Positions 52,059 to 60,818 of a stretch of DNA of 64,000 nt are shown one piece after another. The notes beneath the pieces are model-generated. The model ran no database searches and was not told where the DNA came from. It saw only the letters and a program-made list of their open reading frames with translations. A program made the position numbers and the translations under genes. The number at the start of each line of letters is the position of its first letter. Positions within the stretch are counted from its first letter, which is position 1. The stretch comes from Cystobacter fuscus DSM 2262 (GTDB taxonomy: Bacteria > Myxococcota > Myxococcia > Myxococcales > Myxococcaceae), in the NCBI RefSeq assembly GCF_000335475.2, contig NZ_ANAH02000071.1, positions 186,001 to 250,000 on the forward strand. The letters are read 5' to 3'.

Positions 52059-52976
52059 CTAGCGCGGCCAGCGCCACTCGGGCTTCGACAGATGCTCGGC
52101 GAGAAACCCGGCGAGCGCCTCGATCTTGGCCGGGCGCACGCGGGCCGAGGGGGTGACGAAGTAGAGACCGCCCGTCGTCAGCGTCCAGTCCCTCAGGATG
52201 GTCTCCAGCCTTCCGTCGCGGAGGTATTCGCTCGCGATGAACTCGGGCAGCTCGGCGATGGCGAGGCCCGCGAGCACGGTGGGCACCAGGGCATCCGCGT
52301 TGGTGACGCGAAGCTGTCCGCCGGGCGTGACGGTCTCCTCGTCGCCGGCGGCGTTGGCCAGCCGCCAGACGTCGCTGCGCGCGCGATAGGCGTAACCCAG
52401 GCAGTCGCGGCCGTTCAGGTCGCGAGGGTGCTTCGGCCGGCCGTGCCGCTTCAGGTAGCTTGGTGCCGCGACGATGAAGCGTGAGACCGCGCAGAGCCGT
52501 CGCGCGACCAGCGATGGGTCCAGTTGCACCGCGATCCGGAGCGCCGCGTCGAAGCCCTGTCCCACCACGTCCACGGTCGCGTCCGAGAGGTGGAGATCGA
52601 CCGACACTTCCGGGTAGGCGCGGAAGAACTCCGGCAGGAGCGGTGCCACCCAGCGCACCCCGAAGGACATCGGCACCGCCAGGCGGATGACGCCGCGAGG
52701 CCGGGAGGACAGCTCCCGCGCCGAGTCCTCCACCTGCTCGGCGTCGCGATAGATGCGGCTCGCGCTTTCCGCGACCGTCCGCCCGAACTCCGTCAGTGCC
52801 AGCTTCCGCGAGGTGCGATTGAAGAGCCGCGCGCCGAGCCGCTCCTCCAGCCGGCTGACGCCCCGTGAGACCGTCGCGACGGACAGGCCCATGGCGCGCG
52901 CGGCCGCCGCGAACGACCGCTCCTCGGCCACCTTGGCGAACATCGCCAGCCCCTCGAAATCCGGCAGTTTCGACAT
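52059..52976 (-). CDS. LysR-family transcriptional regulator
   Basis: 305 aa from ATG 52976 (AGGAT 7 nt upstream); a TTG at 52982 is the alternative. N-terminal winged helix: FAKVAEERSFAAAARAMGLSVATVSRGVSRLEERLGARLFNRT. A substrate-binding domain follows from about residue 90 (GVIRLAVPMSFGVRWVAPLL). It resembles the AaeR/DsdC-like 'CrgA' subgroup (SDATVDVVGQGFDAALRI). Divergent from the epoxide-hydrolase-like gene, with a palindrome in between, the usual arrangement for a LysR protein and its target. Confidence 0.9.
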   Translation of the reverse strand: MSKLPDFEGLAMFAKVAEERSFAAAARAMGLSVATVSRGVSRLEERLGARLFNRTSRKLALTEFGRTVAESASRIYRDAEQVEDSARELSSRPRGVIRLAVPMSFGVRWVAPLLPEFFRAYPEVSVDLHLSDATVDVVGQGFDAALRIAVQLDPSLVARRLCAVSRFIVAAPSYLKRHGRPKHPRDLNGRDCLGYAYRARSDVWRLANAAGDEETVTPGGQLRVTNADALVPTVLAGLAIAELPEFIASEYLRDGRLETILRDWTLTTGGLYFVTPSARVRPAKIEALAGFLAEHLSKPEWRWPR

Positions 52977-53039
52977 CGACAATCCTGCAACGATGGTTTG
53001 CGGACCTTTCTATTTCGCCCAGGTGAGCGTGTCGATACC

Positions 53040-53057
53040 TCTTGCCCATCGGCAAGA
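53040..53057 (+). promoter_or_regulatory. LysR-type operator palindrome
   Basis: TCTTGCC-CATC-GGCAAGA, perfect 7-bp arms with a 4-bp centre, 20 bp upstream of the hydrolase ATG within the 100-bp divergent gap with lysR. Confidence 0.5.
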
Positions 53058-53076
53058 CCATCCAAGGGAACCCACC

Positions 53077-54060
53077 ATGAAGAGCCTCATCGCACTCGCC
53101 ACCCTGGCGCTCGTTTCCACGACTTCGCTTTCCAGCCCGGCCCAGGCCGCGCCGAAGCAGACCGCCGCCGTGTCCGACGCGGCGCTGGTCCGCACGCTGC
53201 CGGGCTTCACCAACGGGGAGGCGACGGTCAATGGCGTGCGGCTGCACTACGTCGTCGGAGGGAAGGGCTCGCCGGTCGTGCTGCTCCCGGGCTGGCCGCA
53301 GACCTGGTGGGCCTTCCACAAGATCATGCCCGCGCTCGCCCGCGATCATCGGGTGATCTCCGTCGACCTGCGCGGAATGGGCAGCTCCGACAAGCCGGCC
53401 GACGGCTACGACAAGAAGACGATGGCCCGGGACATTCTCGAGCTGGTCCGCCAGCTCGGCCATGACAAGGTCGACCTCGTCGGCCACGACATCGGCGCCC
53501 AGGTCGCGTTCAGCTTCGCGGCCAACCATCCGGAGGCCACGCGCAAGCTCGTCCTGCTCGACGTGCCGCACCCGGACGCCCAGCTCGCCACCTGGCCCCT
53601 GCTGCCGGCCGTTGGCACCTTCGGCGACAAGATCGACGAGGCCCACCCGTTCGCCTGGTGGTTCGCCTTCCATCAGGTGAAGGGTCTGCCCGAGCAGATC
53701 CTCGAGGGCCGCCAGCACCTCGAGCAGGAGTGGTTCTTCCGCTACCTGCTCAAGGACGAGAGCGCCATCGATGCGAGGGATCGCGCGGTCTATGCCGCCG
53801 CCTATGCCAGCCGCGAGGCGATCCGCGCGGGCAACGCCTGGTATCAGGCCTTCCCTCAGGACATCGTCGATGACGGGAGCTACGGCAAGCTGACGATGCC
53901 GGTGCTCGGTCTGGGCGGCCCGGGCTTCGGGTGGTTGAAGGCCACGCTGTCGGGCAAGGCCACGGACCTGCGCGTGATCAAGGTCGAGGGCAGCGGACAC
54001 TTCATCGCCGAGGAGAAGCCCGAGGCCACCCTCGGCTACCTCGCCGACTTCCTGAAGTAG
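53077..54060 (+). CDS. Secreted alpha/beta-hydrolase, epoxide-hydrolase-like
   Basis: 327 aa with signal peptide (MKSLIALATLALVSTTSLSS, AQAA). LLPGWPQTWWAFHKIMP replaces the usual HGWPxxW oxyanion motif (His to Pro). SVDLRGMGSSDKP and the nucleophile elbow LVGHDIGAQVAFSFA with Asp identify an epoxide hydrolase / haloacid or haloalkane dehalogenase type. GSGHFIAEEKP is the His end. Likely hydrolyses an epoxide or ester in the periplasm; expression probably under LysR control. Followed 43 bp later by a second epoxide hydrolase. Confidence 0.85.
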   Translation: MKSLIALATLALVSTTSLSSPAQAAPKQTAAVSDAALVRTLPGFTNGEATVNGVRLHYVVGGKGSPVVLLPGWPQTWWAFHKIMPALARDHRVISVDLRGMGSSDKPADGYDKKTMARDILELVRQLGHDKVDLVGHDIGAQVAFSFAANHPEATRKLVLLDVPHPDAQLATWPLLPAVGTFGDKIDEAHPFAWWFAFHQVKGLPEQILEGRQHLEQEWFFRYLLKDESAIDARDRAVYAAAYASREAIRAGNAWYQAFPQDIVDDGSYGKLTMPVLGLGGPGFGWLKATLSGKATDLRVIKVEGSGHFIAEEKPEATLGYLADFLK

Positions 54061-54103
54061 CCACCACGGCCCACTGGCGTCCACCTCCAGATACGGAGCA
54101 GAT

Positions 54104-55384
54104 ATGAACGACTTCCAGCGTCCCTCGAGTCTTCCCTCCCGCCGCCAGCTCCTGCGGATGATGGCCGGAGCATCAGCCCTCGCCGCCGTGGGGGGCGAGA
54201 CGATCGCCGAGGCGGCGGGCTCGTCCCCGGCCCCCGCCACCCCCCAGCTGACGCCGTTTCGCGTCTCGATTCCCCAGGCGGCGCTGAACGATCTCAAGCG
54301 ACGGCTGGCGGCGACGCGGTGGCCCGAGCGCGAGACGGTGAACGACTGGTCCCAGGGCGTGCCGCTCGCCAAGGCGCAGGCGCTGATCGCCTACTGGCGC
54401 GACCGTTATGACTGGCGAAAGTTCGAGGCGCGGCTGAATGCCTTTCCCCAGTTCCGTACCCAGATTGACGGGCTCGGCATCCACTTCCTGCACGTCAAAT
54501 CCTCCCATGCCAACGCGCTGCCGATCGTCCTCACCCATGGTTGGCCGGGCTCGATCGTCGAGTTCCTGAAGGTCATCGGTCCCCTCACCGAGCCCACCCG
54601 CCATGGAGGAAGGGCGGAGGATGCCTTCCACGTCGTGATCCCCTCGCTCCCGGGCTTTGGCTTCTCCGACAAGCCCGCGGAGACGGGCTGGGATGTCGCT
54701 CGCATCGCCAGGGCGTGGGGGGTGTTGATGCAGCGGCTGGGTTACACGAAGTGGGTGGCCCAGGGCGGCGATTGGGGTTCTGGTGTCACCCATGCGCTCG
54801 GCCATCTCCGCCCGGACGGACTGGTCGCTGCGCACGTCAACTGGCCGCTCGTGTTCCCGGAGAAGCTGCCGGAGCACCCGACTCCCGACGAGCAGGCCGC
54901 GATCGACGCCGCCGGGCGCTTCGCGAACGAGCAGTACGGCTACTTCAAGCAGCAGGCCACGCGCCCCCAGACGATTGGCTATGCCCTGGCGGACTCCCCG
55001 GCGGGCCAGGCGCTGTGGATCTACGAGAAGTTCCAGGCGTGGACCGACAACCGGGGCAATCCGGAGGACGCCCTGTCGATGGACGAGATGCTCGACAACA
55101 TCACGCTGTACTGGTTGACCGACACGGCGGCCTCCTCGGCGCGTATCTACTGGCAGAACTCGCAAGGCAAGCCCTCCGGCTTCTCGGCGGGGCGCATCGA
55201 GCTGCCCATGGCGGCGACGACCTTCCCGCGTGAGCTCTACCGAGCGCCCAGGAAGTGGGCCGAGGCGCTGTGGCCGCATCTGCTCTACTGGGGCGAGGTG
55301 GACAAGGGCGGGCACTTCGCCGCCTTCGAGCAGCCGGCGGTGTTCGCGAACGAGCTGCGCGAGGCGTTCCGGACCGTCCGGTAG
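54104..55384 (+). CDS. Epoxide hydrolase with EHN domain, Tat-like signal
   Basis: 426 aa. SRRQLLRMMAGASALAAVGG near the N-terminus fits a twin-arginine signal. The epoxide hydrolase N-terminal domain (EHN) is at about residues 48-155 (PFRVSIPQAALNDLKRRLAATRWPE). The catalytic domain has THGWPGSIVEFLKVIGPL (HGWP), PSLPGFGFSDKP, nucleophile AQGGDWGSGVTHAL and His in DKGGHFAAFEQP. It hydrates epoxides to diols. Tat export would place it in the periplasm. Operon partner of the preceding hydrolase. Confidence 0.88.
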   Translation: MNDFQRPSSLPSRRQLLRMMAGASALAAVGGETIAEAAGSSPAPATPQLTPFRVSIPQAALNDLKRRLAATRWPERETVNDWSQGVPLAKAQALIAYWRDRYDWRKFEARLNAFPQFRTQIDGLGIHFLHVKSSHANALPIVLTHGWPGSIVEFLKVIGPLTEPTRHGGRAEDAFHVVIPSLPGFGFSDKPAETGWDVARIARAWGVLMQRLGYTKWVAQGGDWGSGVTHALGHLRPDGLVAAHVNWPLVFPEKLPEHPTPDEQAAIDAAGRFANEQYGYFKQQATRPQTIGYALADSPAGQALWIYEKFQAWTDNRGNPEDALSMDEMLDNITLYWLTDTAASSARIYWQNSQGKPSGFSAGRIELPMAATTFPRELYRAPRKWAEALWPHLLYWGEVDKGGHFAAFEQPAVFANELREAFRTVR

Positions 55385-55709
55385 GTTGACGCGCGTAGGG
55401 AGAAGAGAGCGGCCCGTGCGGTGTCTCCCGCCTCCCTCCAGTGGTGCGCGAGGAGATCGGACGTCTCCTGTGCAGGTGGTCGCCAGTTCCACTCCTCGTC
55501 CTGAGGGTCGCCGCGCGCTGAGGAACACCCTTCGCCCCCGTCCGCACACTCCCCCTGATGGAAGTGTGCGGGTCCTTATCGTCACCGAGGCCTGGAAACT
55601 CTGGCCCGGGAGCACATCGGAGGGCACGGACTGGGAGATGAAGGCGGCATTCCGCCTCCCATTCACGACCAGAGCTCAGGCTGCGCTCTCAGCCTGAGCC
55701 GGTGAACGG
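55385..55709. other. Intergenic gap with hairpin at 55542-55571
   Basis: No supported gene in 325 bp between convergent genes. A perfect 9-bp stem CCGCACACT / AGTGTGCGG (55542-55550 and 55563-55571, 12-nt loop) may stop transcription from either side. Confidence 0.55.
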
Positions 55710-58097
55710 TTACTCGATCGCCATCAGCGCGTGCAGGCGATGTTCGGGGCTCTTGACGCCGGGTGCTCCCGTTATCTTGATCTCCGCCCAGTCCACCGTG
55801 CCGGTGAAGCGGTTGTTCCCTTTGAGATCCTCGCACAAGGGGCCGCCAGTCTTGTTGCCGACCATCAGGAAGGCGTCCACGTTGAAGATGACCGGATTGG
55901 TCTTTGGGATGACGCCCTCGCCGAGTTGGATGTCGCTCGTCCCGTGGTTTCGGAAGAGTTTCACCGTGCCGCCCTGGCCGGTCTCCTCGCCGCCGTCGTA
56001 CGTGAACTCCATGCGGACCTCGTACGTGCCCGACGGCAGCAAAGGCGCGTGCTCATCCTGACGGACGTAGAAGATCTCGAGCCCCAGGTAGTTGTAGACG
56101 TAAGTGAGAACTCCATTTTTGGCATAGAGGCCAAAACCGCCAAAATCGTTGCCACGGGCGAGGATCACGCCTTGCACTGGCCCAGATATATCGGCTGGCA
56201 CTGTGATCTGTGCGGTGATGTCGAAAGAGCGGTTGAAGTTGTCGATCACGACCGGGTCGGCAACGAAACTACCGTCGACGTACCTTTGGCGGAGGACGCC
56301 CTCCGCGGGGGGCAGGCGCTCTATCTTTCGGTCGTCGAGGGGGAAGACGTTGTAACGGGCCGCCTCGATCTGAAAGAGGTTCTTCAGCTCCTCGAGCTTG
56401 TCGGGGTAGACTGCGGCGAGGTCTTTTGCCTGGGTCCAGTCCTCTTTAGACCTGTCCTCCGGCTTCTCGGCATACGTGAAGTAGAGCTCCCACTTGTCGT
56501 CTGCGTAGTCCGGTAGGTTGTACCACTGCCAGGGCTTCGAGTGGAGGGTGACGGCAGTCCAGCCTTCATGGTAGATGCCGCGATTGCCAAACATCTCGAA
56601 GTACTGGGTCCTGTGGCGCTCAACCGCGCTGGGTTCATTGAACGTATAGAAGAAGCTCAGACCCTCGATGGGTTTCTGCAGCACTCCGTCGACGCTCAAC
56701 GGCTCCGGCAGCCCGATCGCTTCGAGGATCGTCGGAAGCACATCGGTCACGTAAGTGAACTGGTGTCGCCTGCTGCCCCCCGCAATGCCCTTTGGCCAAT
56801 GGACGATCATGCCGTTGCGCGTGCCTCCGAAGTAGCTGGCGACTTGCTTGGTCCACTTATACGGCGTGCACATGGCCTGGGCCCAGCCGACGGCATAGTG
56901 ATTATACGCTTTCTTGGTGCCGAAATCTTCTATGTGATTATTGATGATGTCTATCTGTTCCTGCTCCGTCATCTCGATGCCGTTGAAGCCGATCATCTCG
57001 TTGAAAGTGCCAAGAAACGTGCCTTCGGCGGAAGCTCCGTTGTCGCCGAGGATGTAGAAGATGAGCGTGTTCTCGAAGATATCAAGGGTCTTGAGCGTCT
57101 CGAGCACCCTGCCGATCTGGTAGTCGGTATGTTCGAGGAAGCCGGCGTAGATTTCCATCTCGCGCTTCAAGGCATCTCGGACCTCGGGCGGCGTGTCTAG
57201 CCAGTTTGGAATATCTTTGTCGGGAGTTGTCAGTTCCGCGTACGACGGGATGACGCTTAGCCCTTTTTGGCGCTCGAACGTGGCCGCGCGCAGGGCGTCC
57301 CAGCCTTCGTCGAATTTCCCTCTGTACTTGTTACTCCACTCTTCCGGGACCTGGTGGGGGGCGTGGGTCGCGCCTGGAGCGAAATACATGAAGAAGGGCT
57401 TGTCCGGCGCAAGGGACTTCTGAGTCTCAATCCACTTGATGGCCTGATCGGCTAGATCCGTGGTCAGGTGGTAGTTCCCACGTTCTGGCATTTCGATGTG
57501 AGTCGTTCCATCGTAGAGGGTAGGGTAGTACTGGTTGGTTTCGCCGCCCACGAAGCCATAGAACTTCTCGAACCCCATGTAGGTGGGCCAGTGGTCGAAG
57601 GGCCCCGTGGTGCCAGTTTCCCAGGTGGGCACCTCGTGGCACTTACCGAACTGAGCCGTCGAGTAGCCGTTGTACTTGAGTATCTTGGCGATCGAGGCGG
57701 CGCTGTTGGGGATCATCGAGGTGGCGCCGGGCGCCGTGGTCGCCATCTCGGTGATGCAACCCATGCCGACGGAGTGGGGGTTGCGGCCAGTCAGTAAGGC
57801 GGCGCGCGTCGGACTGCACAGGGCTGACGTATGGAAACGTGTGTACTTGAGGCCCCTCGCGGCGAGCTCCTTGGCTGTCGGAGTCGCGATGGGCCCTCCG
57901 AAGGTTTCAGAGGCGCCGAAACCCACATCGTCGATCAGGATGACGATGACGTTGGGGGCGCCCTCGGGCGGGCGGATCGGTAGGCGGGGAGGGAATTCAG
58001 GCTTCGGGTCCGCGGCATTGTACTTCGTCGGGCCGACATAGGGACGGTCGGGGATCGGCAAGATTTCGCGTTTGGGAAGGTCTCGATCCAACGGCAT
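55710..58097 (-). CDS. Type I arylsulfatase (formylglycine sulfatase)
   Basis: 795 aa from ATG 58097 (AGGAG upstream). VIVILIDDVGFGASETFGG gives the metal-binding Asp pair (about 56-57). SALCSPTRAALLTGR has Cys94 in C-x-P-x-R, the FGly site converted by the formylglycine-generating enzyme. YFAPGATHAPHQVP is also typical, and DNGASAEGT provides the second metal Asp-Asn. The large C-terminal extension (about 560-795) is beta-rich, like sulfatases with an extra jelly-roll, and has GLYAKNGVLTYVYNYLG. No signal peptide, so unusual for an exported sulfatase. Visibly AT-richer than the neighbours (about half GC in a sampled stretch), hinting at acquisition. Confidence 0.9.
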   Translation of the reverse strand: MPLDRDLPKREILPIPDRPYVGPTKYNAADPKPEFPPRLPIRPPEGAPNVIVILIDDVGFGASETFGGPIATPTAKELAARGLKYTRFHTSALCSPTRAALLTGRNPHSVGMGCITEMATTAPGATSMIPNSAASIAKILKYNGYSTAQFGKCHEVPTWETGTTGPFDHWPTYMGFEKFYGFVGGETNQYYPTLYDGTTHIEMPERGNYHLTTDLADQAIKWIETQKSLAPDKPFFMYFAPGATHAPHQVPEEWSNKYRGKFDEGWDALRAATFERQKGLSVIPSYAELTTPDKDIPNWLDTPPEVRDALKREMEIYAGFLEHTDYQIGRVLETLKTLDIFENTLIFYILGDNGASAEGTFLGTFNEMIGFNGIEMTEQEQIDIINNHIEDFGTKKAYNHYAVGWAQAMCTPYKWTKQVASYFGGTRNGMIVHWPKGIAGGSRRHQFTYVTDVLPTILEAIGLPEPLSVDGVLQKPIEGLSFFYTFNEPSAVERHRTQYFEMFGNRGIYHEGWTAVTLHSKPWQWYNLPDYADDKWELYFTYAEKPEDRSKEDWTQAKDLAAVYPDKLEELKNLFQIEAARYNVFPLDDRKIERLPPAEGVLRQRYVDGSFVADPVVIDNFNRSFDITAQITVPADISGPVQGVILARGNDFGGFGLYAKNGVLTYVYNYLGLEIFYVRQDEHAPLLPSGTYEVRMEFTYDGGEETGQGGTVKLFRNHGTSDIQLGEGVIPKTNPVIFNVDAFLMVGNKTGGPLCEDLKGNNRFTGTVDWAEIKITGAPGVKSPEHRLHALMAIE

Positions 58098-58440
58098 TGA
58101 TGACTCCTGATTGCGGGGCACCCGTGGGGCACCCAAGAGAGCTGAATTCCTGTGCGAACGTCAAGAAGGTGTTTGGGCTCTACACTTGGCTTATAGCGTC
58201 TCGGCAATGGCTTGCATTCACGTGCCGGAGTGGGCCTGCCCCTGTTTGGTGGCTCTCCCGCAGTCTGTGTAATCGACGCGCTCACGCGGCGAGCAGCACG
58301 CTCGAAAAGCTTGAGTTCCGGTGAAGGTGTCAAAGGACTTGTTCCTTCGACCCTACCCATTTTTTCGATCCGGCCTCTGAAGGGCAGGCGATGAATCACT
58401 CGCCTGCGGGTTCGATGCAACCTTCAGAGAGGCTGTGCTC
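58098..58440. other. Intergenic gap with hairpin
   Basis: No gene seen in 343 bp. It holds the sulfatase upstream region, and near 58384-58407 a perfect 8-bp stem GCAGGCGA / TCGCCTGC (8-nt loop) that would lie just past the kelch gene on the minus strand and could end its transcript. Confidence 0.5.
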
Positions 58441-60063
58441 TCAGGGCACGTACAGCTCCGCCGTGGCAAGTGGGCGGGTGCCATCTTCGCCACCCACGAC
58501 GAGAACCCTGCCTGAGGGAAGCAGCGTCGCGGTGTGAGCTCCGCGGGGCGCGGCCATGGAGGCGGTCGCGGACCAGGAAGAGGTGGCCGGGTCGTACAAC
58601 TCCGCGGTGTTGTCATCGCTGCTGCCGTCGCCCCCCGCGACGAGCACCTGACCCGAAGCGAGCAGCGTGGCGGTGTGGCGGGAGCGGCCTTCGACCATGG
58701 CGCCAGCCGCGGACCAGCTGTTGGTGTCTGGATCGTACAGCTCAGAGGAAGAGGGCTCGGTGAGCGATTGCCCCCCTGAGATGAGCACCTTGCCAGAGGG
58801 GAGCAGCGTGGCCGCGTGAAGGCTATGGCTCGTCACCAGGGTGGCAGCTGGAGCCCACGAATCGGTGGCCGGGTCGTACACCTCGGCGCTGCTCAAGCTC
58901 CCGGAGCCATTGGACCCCCCTGAGACGAGGACCTTGCCCGAGGGGAGCAATGTGGCGGTGTGGTGGAAGCGGGCGGTGCTCATGGGGCTGGCCGGAAACC
59001 AGATGCTGGTGAACGGCTCGAACACCTCCACAGTGGCTAAAGCCTTGTTGCCATCGGTGCCGCCGGTGACGAGCACATTACCCGAGGGGAGCCGCGTGAT
59101 GGTGTGATGGTAGCGGCCCATGGCCATGTCACCGGCGTAATACCAGGCGTCGGTAGCTGGATCGTACACCTCCGCCCTGCGCAGGGGGGTCGTCCCATTG
59201 TACCCCCCTGTGACGAGCACGGAACCATGTTCGGGGATGAATAGTGCGGCGTGAGCGAAGCGGCCATTGGACAAGGCACCGACTGGAGACCAGGAGTTGG
59301 TTGCTGGATCGTACGACTCCACACTGCTCAGGGGGGTTGTCCCATTGCGCCCCCCAGCGATGAGCACCCGGCCCGAGTCGAGCCGCGTGGCGGTGTGGTT
59401 GTCGCGGCTCGTGGACATGGACCCCGCGGACGTCCACCCAGTGACGCTGAGTTGAGCCGTGCCGCTCACGTCACCCAGGGTGGCGGTGAGGGTGACGGGC
59501 CCACCCCCGGCCACGCCGGTGCCCAGGCCCGTGCTGCTCACGGTGGCAATGGCGGTGTTGCTCGTCGTCCACGTCGCGCTGCTCGTCACATCGGCCGTGG
59601 TGCCGTCGCTGTAGCTGCCTTGAGCGGTGAACTGCTGTGTCGAGCCCTGGAGCACCGAAGCCGTCGCGGGGGTAAGCGTGATGGAGGTGAGCACGGGCGG
59701 CGGAGGGGTGATCTCAAGGGTTGCCTCGCCCAAGACTTCGTCCACGTTGACTGTGATGAGGGCGCTACCGGGCTGGAGAGCCGTCACCTTGACAGTGCCG
59801 TCCGGTTGCGGTTCGACGGAGGCCACTTGAGGAGCGGACGATGCCCATTGCTGTGAAGTGGAGGCGTCGAGGTCGACGACGCGGCCATCGTCATGGACGC
59901 GCTGGGCCTTCGCGGTGGTCTTCATCCCCGCGGAGATGCGGGTCTCCGCGAGGACGACACGGATCGAGAAATCGTCTGCTGGAGATGAAGACGGACACCC
60001 ATGGCAACCAATGACTGTCAACGTCAAGCACAAGGCAAGCAGGGAGAGCGGTAGGTTTTTCAT
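58441..60063 (-). CDS. Kelch-repeat lipoprotein with Big_2 domain
   Basis: 540 aa from the second ATG (60063); ATG 60084 adds 7 residues before the signal. Lipoprotein signal MKNLPLSLLALCLTLTVIGC (lipobox VIGC). Then a short beta domain (SIRVVLAETRISAG) and a bacterial Ig-like (Big_2) module ending about residue 210 (LQGSTQQFTAQGSYSDGTTA). Seven kelch-type repeats follow, each about 45 residues, with HTAT-LxSGRVLIAGG and VESYDPATNSWSP patterns, forming a propeller. Myxobacteria hold many such surface lipoproteins, some attached to galactose oxidase-like enzymes; no copper-oxidase residues were seen here. Confidence 0.85.
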   Translation of the reverse strand: MKNLPLSLLALCLTLTVIGCHGCPSSSPADDFSIRVVLAETRISAGMKTTAKAQRVHDDGRVVDLDASTSQQWASSAPQVASVEPQPDGTVKVTALQPGSALITVNVDEVLGEATLEITPPPPVLTSITLTPATASVLQGSTQQFTAQGSYSDGTTADVTSSATWTTSNTAIATVSSTGLGTGVAGGGPVTLTATLGDVSGTAQLSVTGWTSAGSMSTSRDNHTATRLDSGRVLIAGGRNGTTPLSSVESYDPATNSWSPVGALSNGRFAHAALFIPEHGSVLVTGGYNGTTPLRRAEVYDPATDAWYYAGDMAMGRYHHTITRLPSGNVLVTGGTDGNKALATVEVFEPFTSIWFPASPMSTARFHHTATLLPSGKVLVSGGSNGSGSLSSAEVYDPATDSWAPAATLVTSHSLHAATLLPSGKVLISGGQSLTEPSSSELYDPDTNSWSAAGAMVEGRSRHTATLLASGQVLVAGGDGSSDDNTAELYDPATSSWSATASMAAPRGAHTATLLPSGRVLVVGGEDGTRPLATAELYVP

Positions 60064-60203
60064 GCGAAGTGGCCCTGGGTTCATGGTGGGCGAAGGCCCA
60101 GACGGCCAGCAGCCAGAGGCGGTACCGGGTCATGCCTGTACGGCCATCTCTACTCAAGGTGTCAGGTCATGGATATTGGACCTAGTGCTTACACCGCGCG
60201 GGC

Positions 60204-60818
60204 TCAGCCCTGGCCCAGCCGGTCCACGAACCGCACCAGCTCCGCCACCGAGTCCACGCCTAGCTTCTGGATGACGCGGGCGCGGTGCACCTTGATGGTC
60301 TTCTCGGTGGTGCCCAGCCGCTGGGCGACCTCCTTGTTGGTCAGCCCCTGGGCCACCAGCGCGCAGACCTCGCGCTCGCGGGGAGTGAGGACGGCATGAC
60401 GGGCATGCAGCGCGGCGGTCTCGGCGCGGCCAGCGCGGGCCGCCGCGTCCTTGTGCAAGGCCTCGGAGATGGCTCCCAGCAGTTGTTGCTCATCGAAGGG
60501 CTTCAGGAGGAAGTCCACGGCGCCGGCCTTCATGGCCCTGACGCTGGCCGGCACATCCCCGTGGCCGGAGATGAAGATGACAGGCAGGTGGCAGTTCTTG
60601 GACTCCATGGCCTGCTGCAGCTCCAGTCCGTTCAGCTCCGGCATCCGCAGGTCCAGCACGGCGCAGCCCGGCGTGTCCCCGGACAGCTGCGCGAGGAACT
60701 CGGAGGGCGAGGCGAAGGGCTTCGTGGCATGGCCGGCGGCCCGCAGCAGCCGCCCCAGCCCCCGCAGCACGGACTCATCGTCGTCCACGAGGAAGATGGT
60801 GGCGGGGGCTTGTGTCAT
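60204..60818 (-). CDS. FixJ/NarL-type response regulator
   Basis: 204 aa. Receiver (residues 5-125): TIFLVDDDESVLRGL acidic pocket, Asp56 in GCAVLDLRMP, Lys in FLLKPFDE. C-terminal LuxR HTH (140-200): VLTPREREVCALVAQGLTNKEVAQRLGTTEKTIKVHRARVIQKLGV. The TxxR-motif FixJ/TodT layout (KAGAVDFLLKP) is typical. The start ATG overlaps the kinase stop by four bases (60815-60818), so they are a cognate pair. Confidence 0.95.
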   Translation of the reverse strand: MTQAPATIFLVDDDESVLRGLGRLLRAAGHATKPFASPSEFLAQLSGDTPGCAVLDLRMPELNGLELQQAMESKNCHLPVIFISGHGDVPASVRAMKAGAVDFLLKPFDEQQLLGAISEALHKDAAARAGRAETAALHARHAVLTPREREVCALVAQGLTNKEVAQRLGTTEKTIKVHRARVIQKLGVDSVAELVRFVDRLGQG

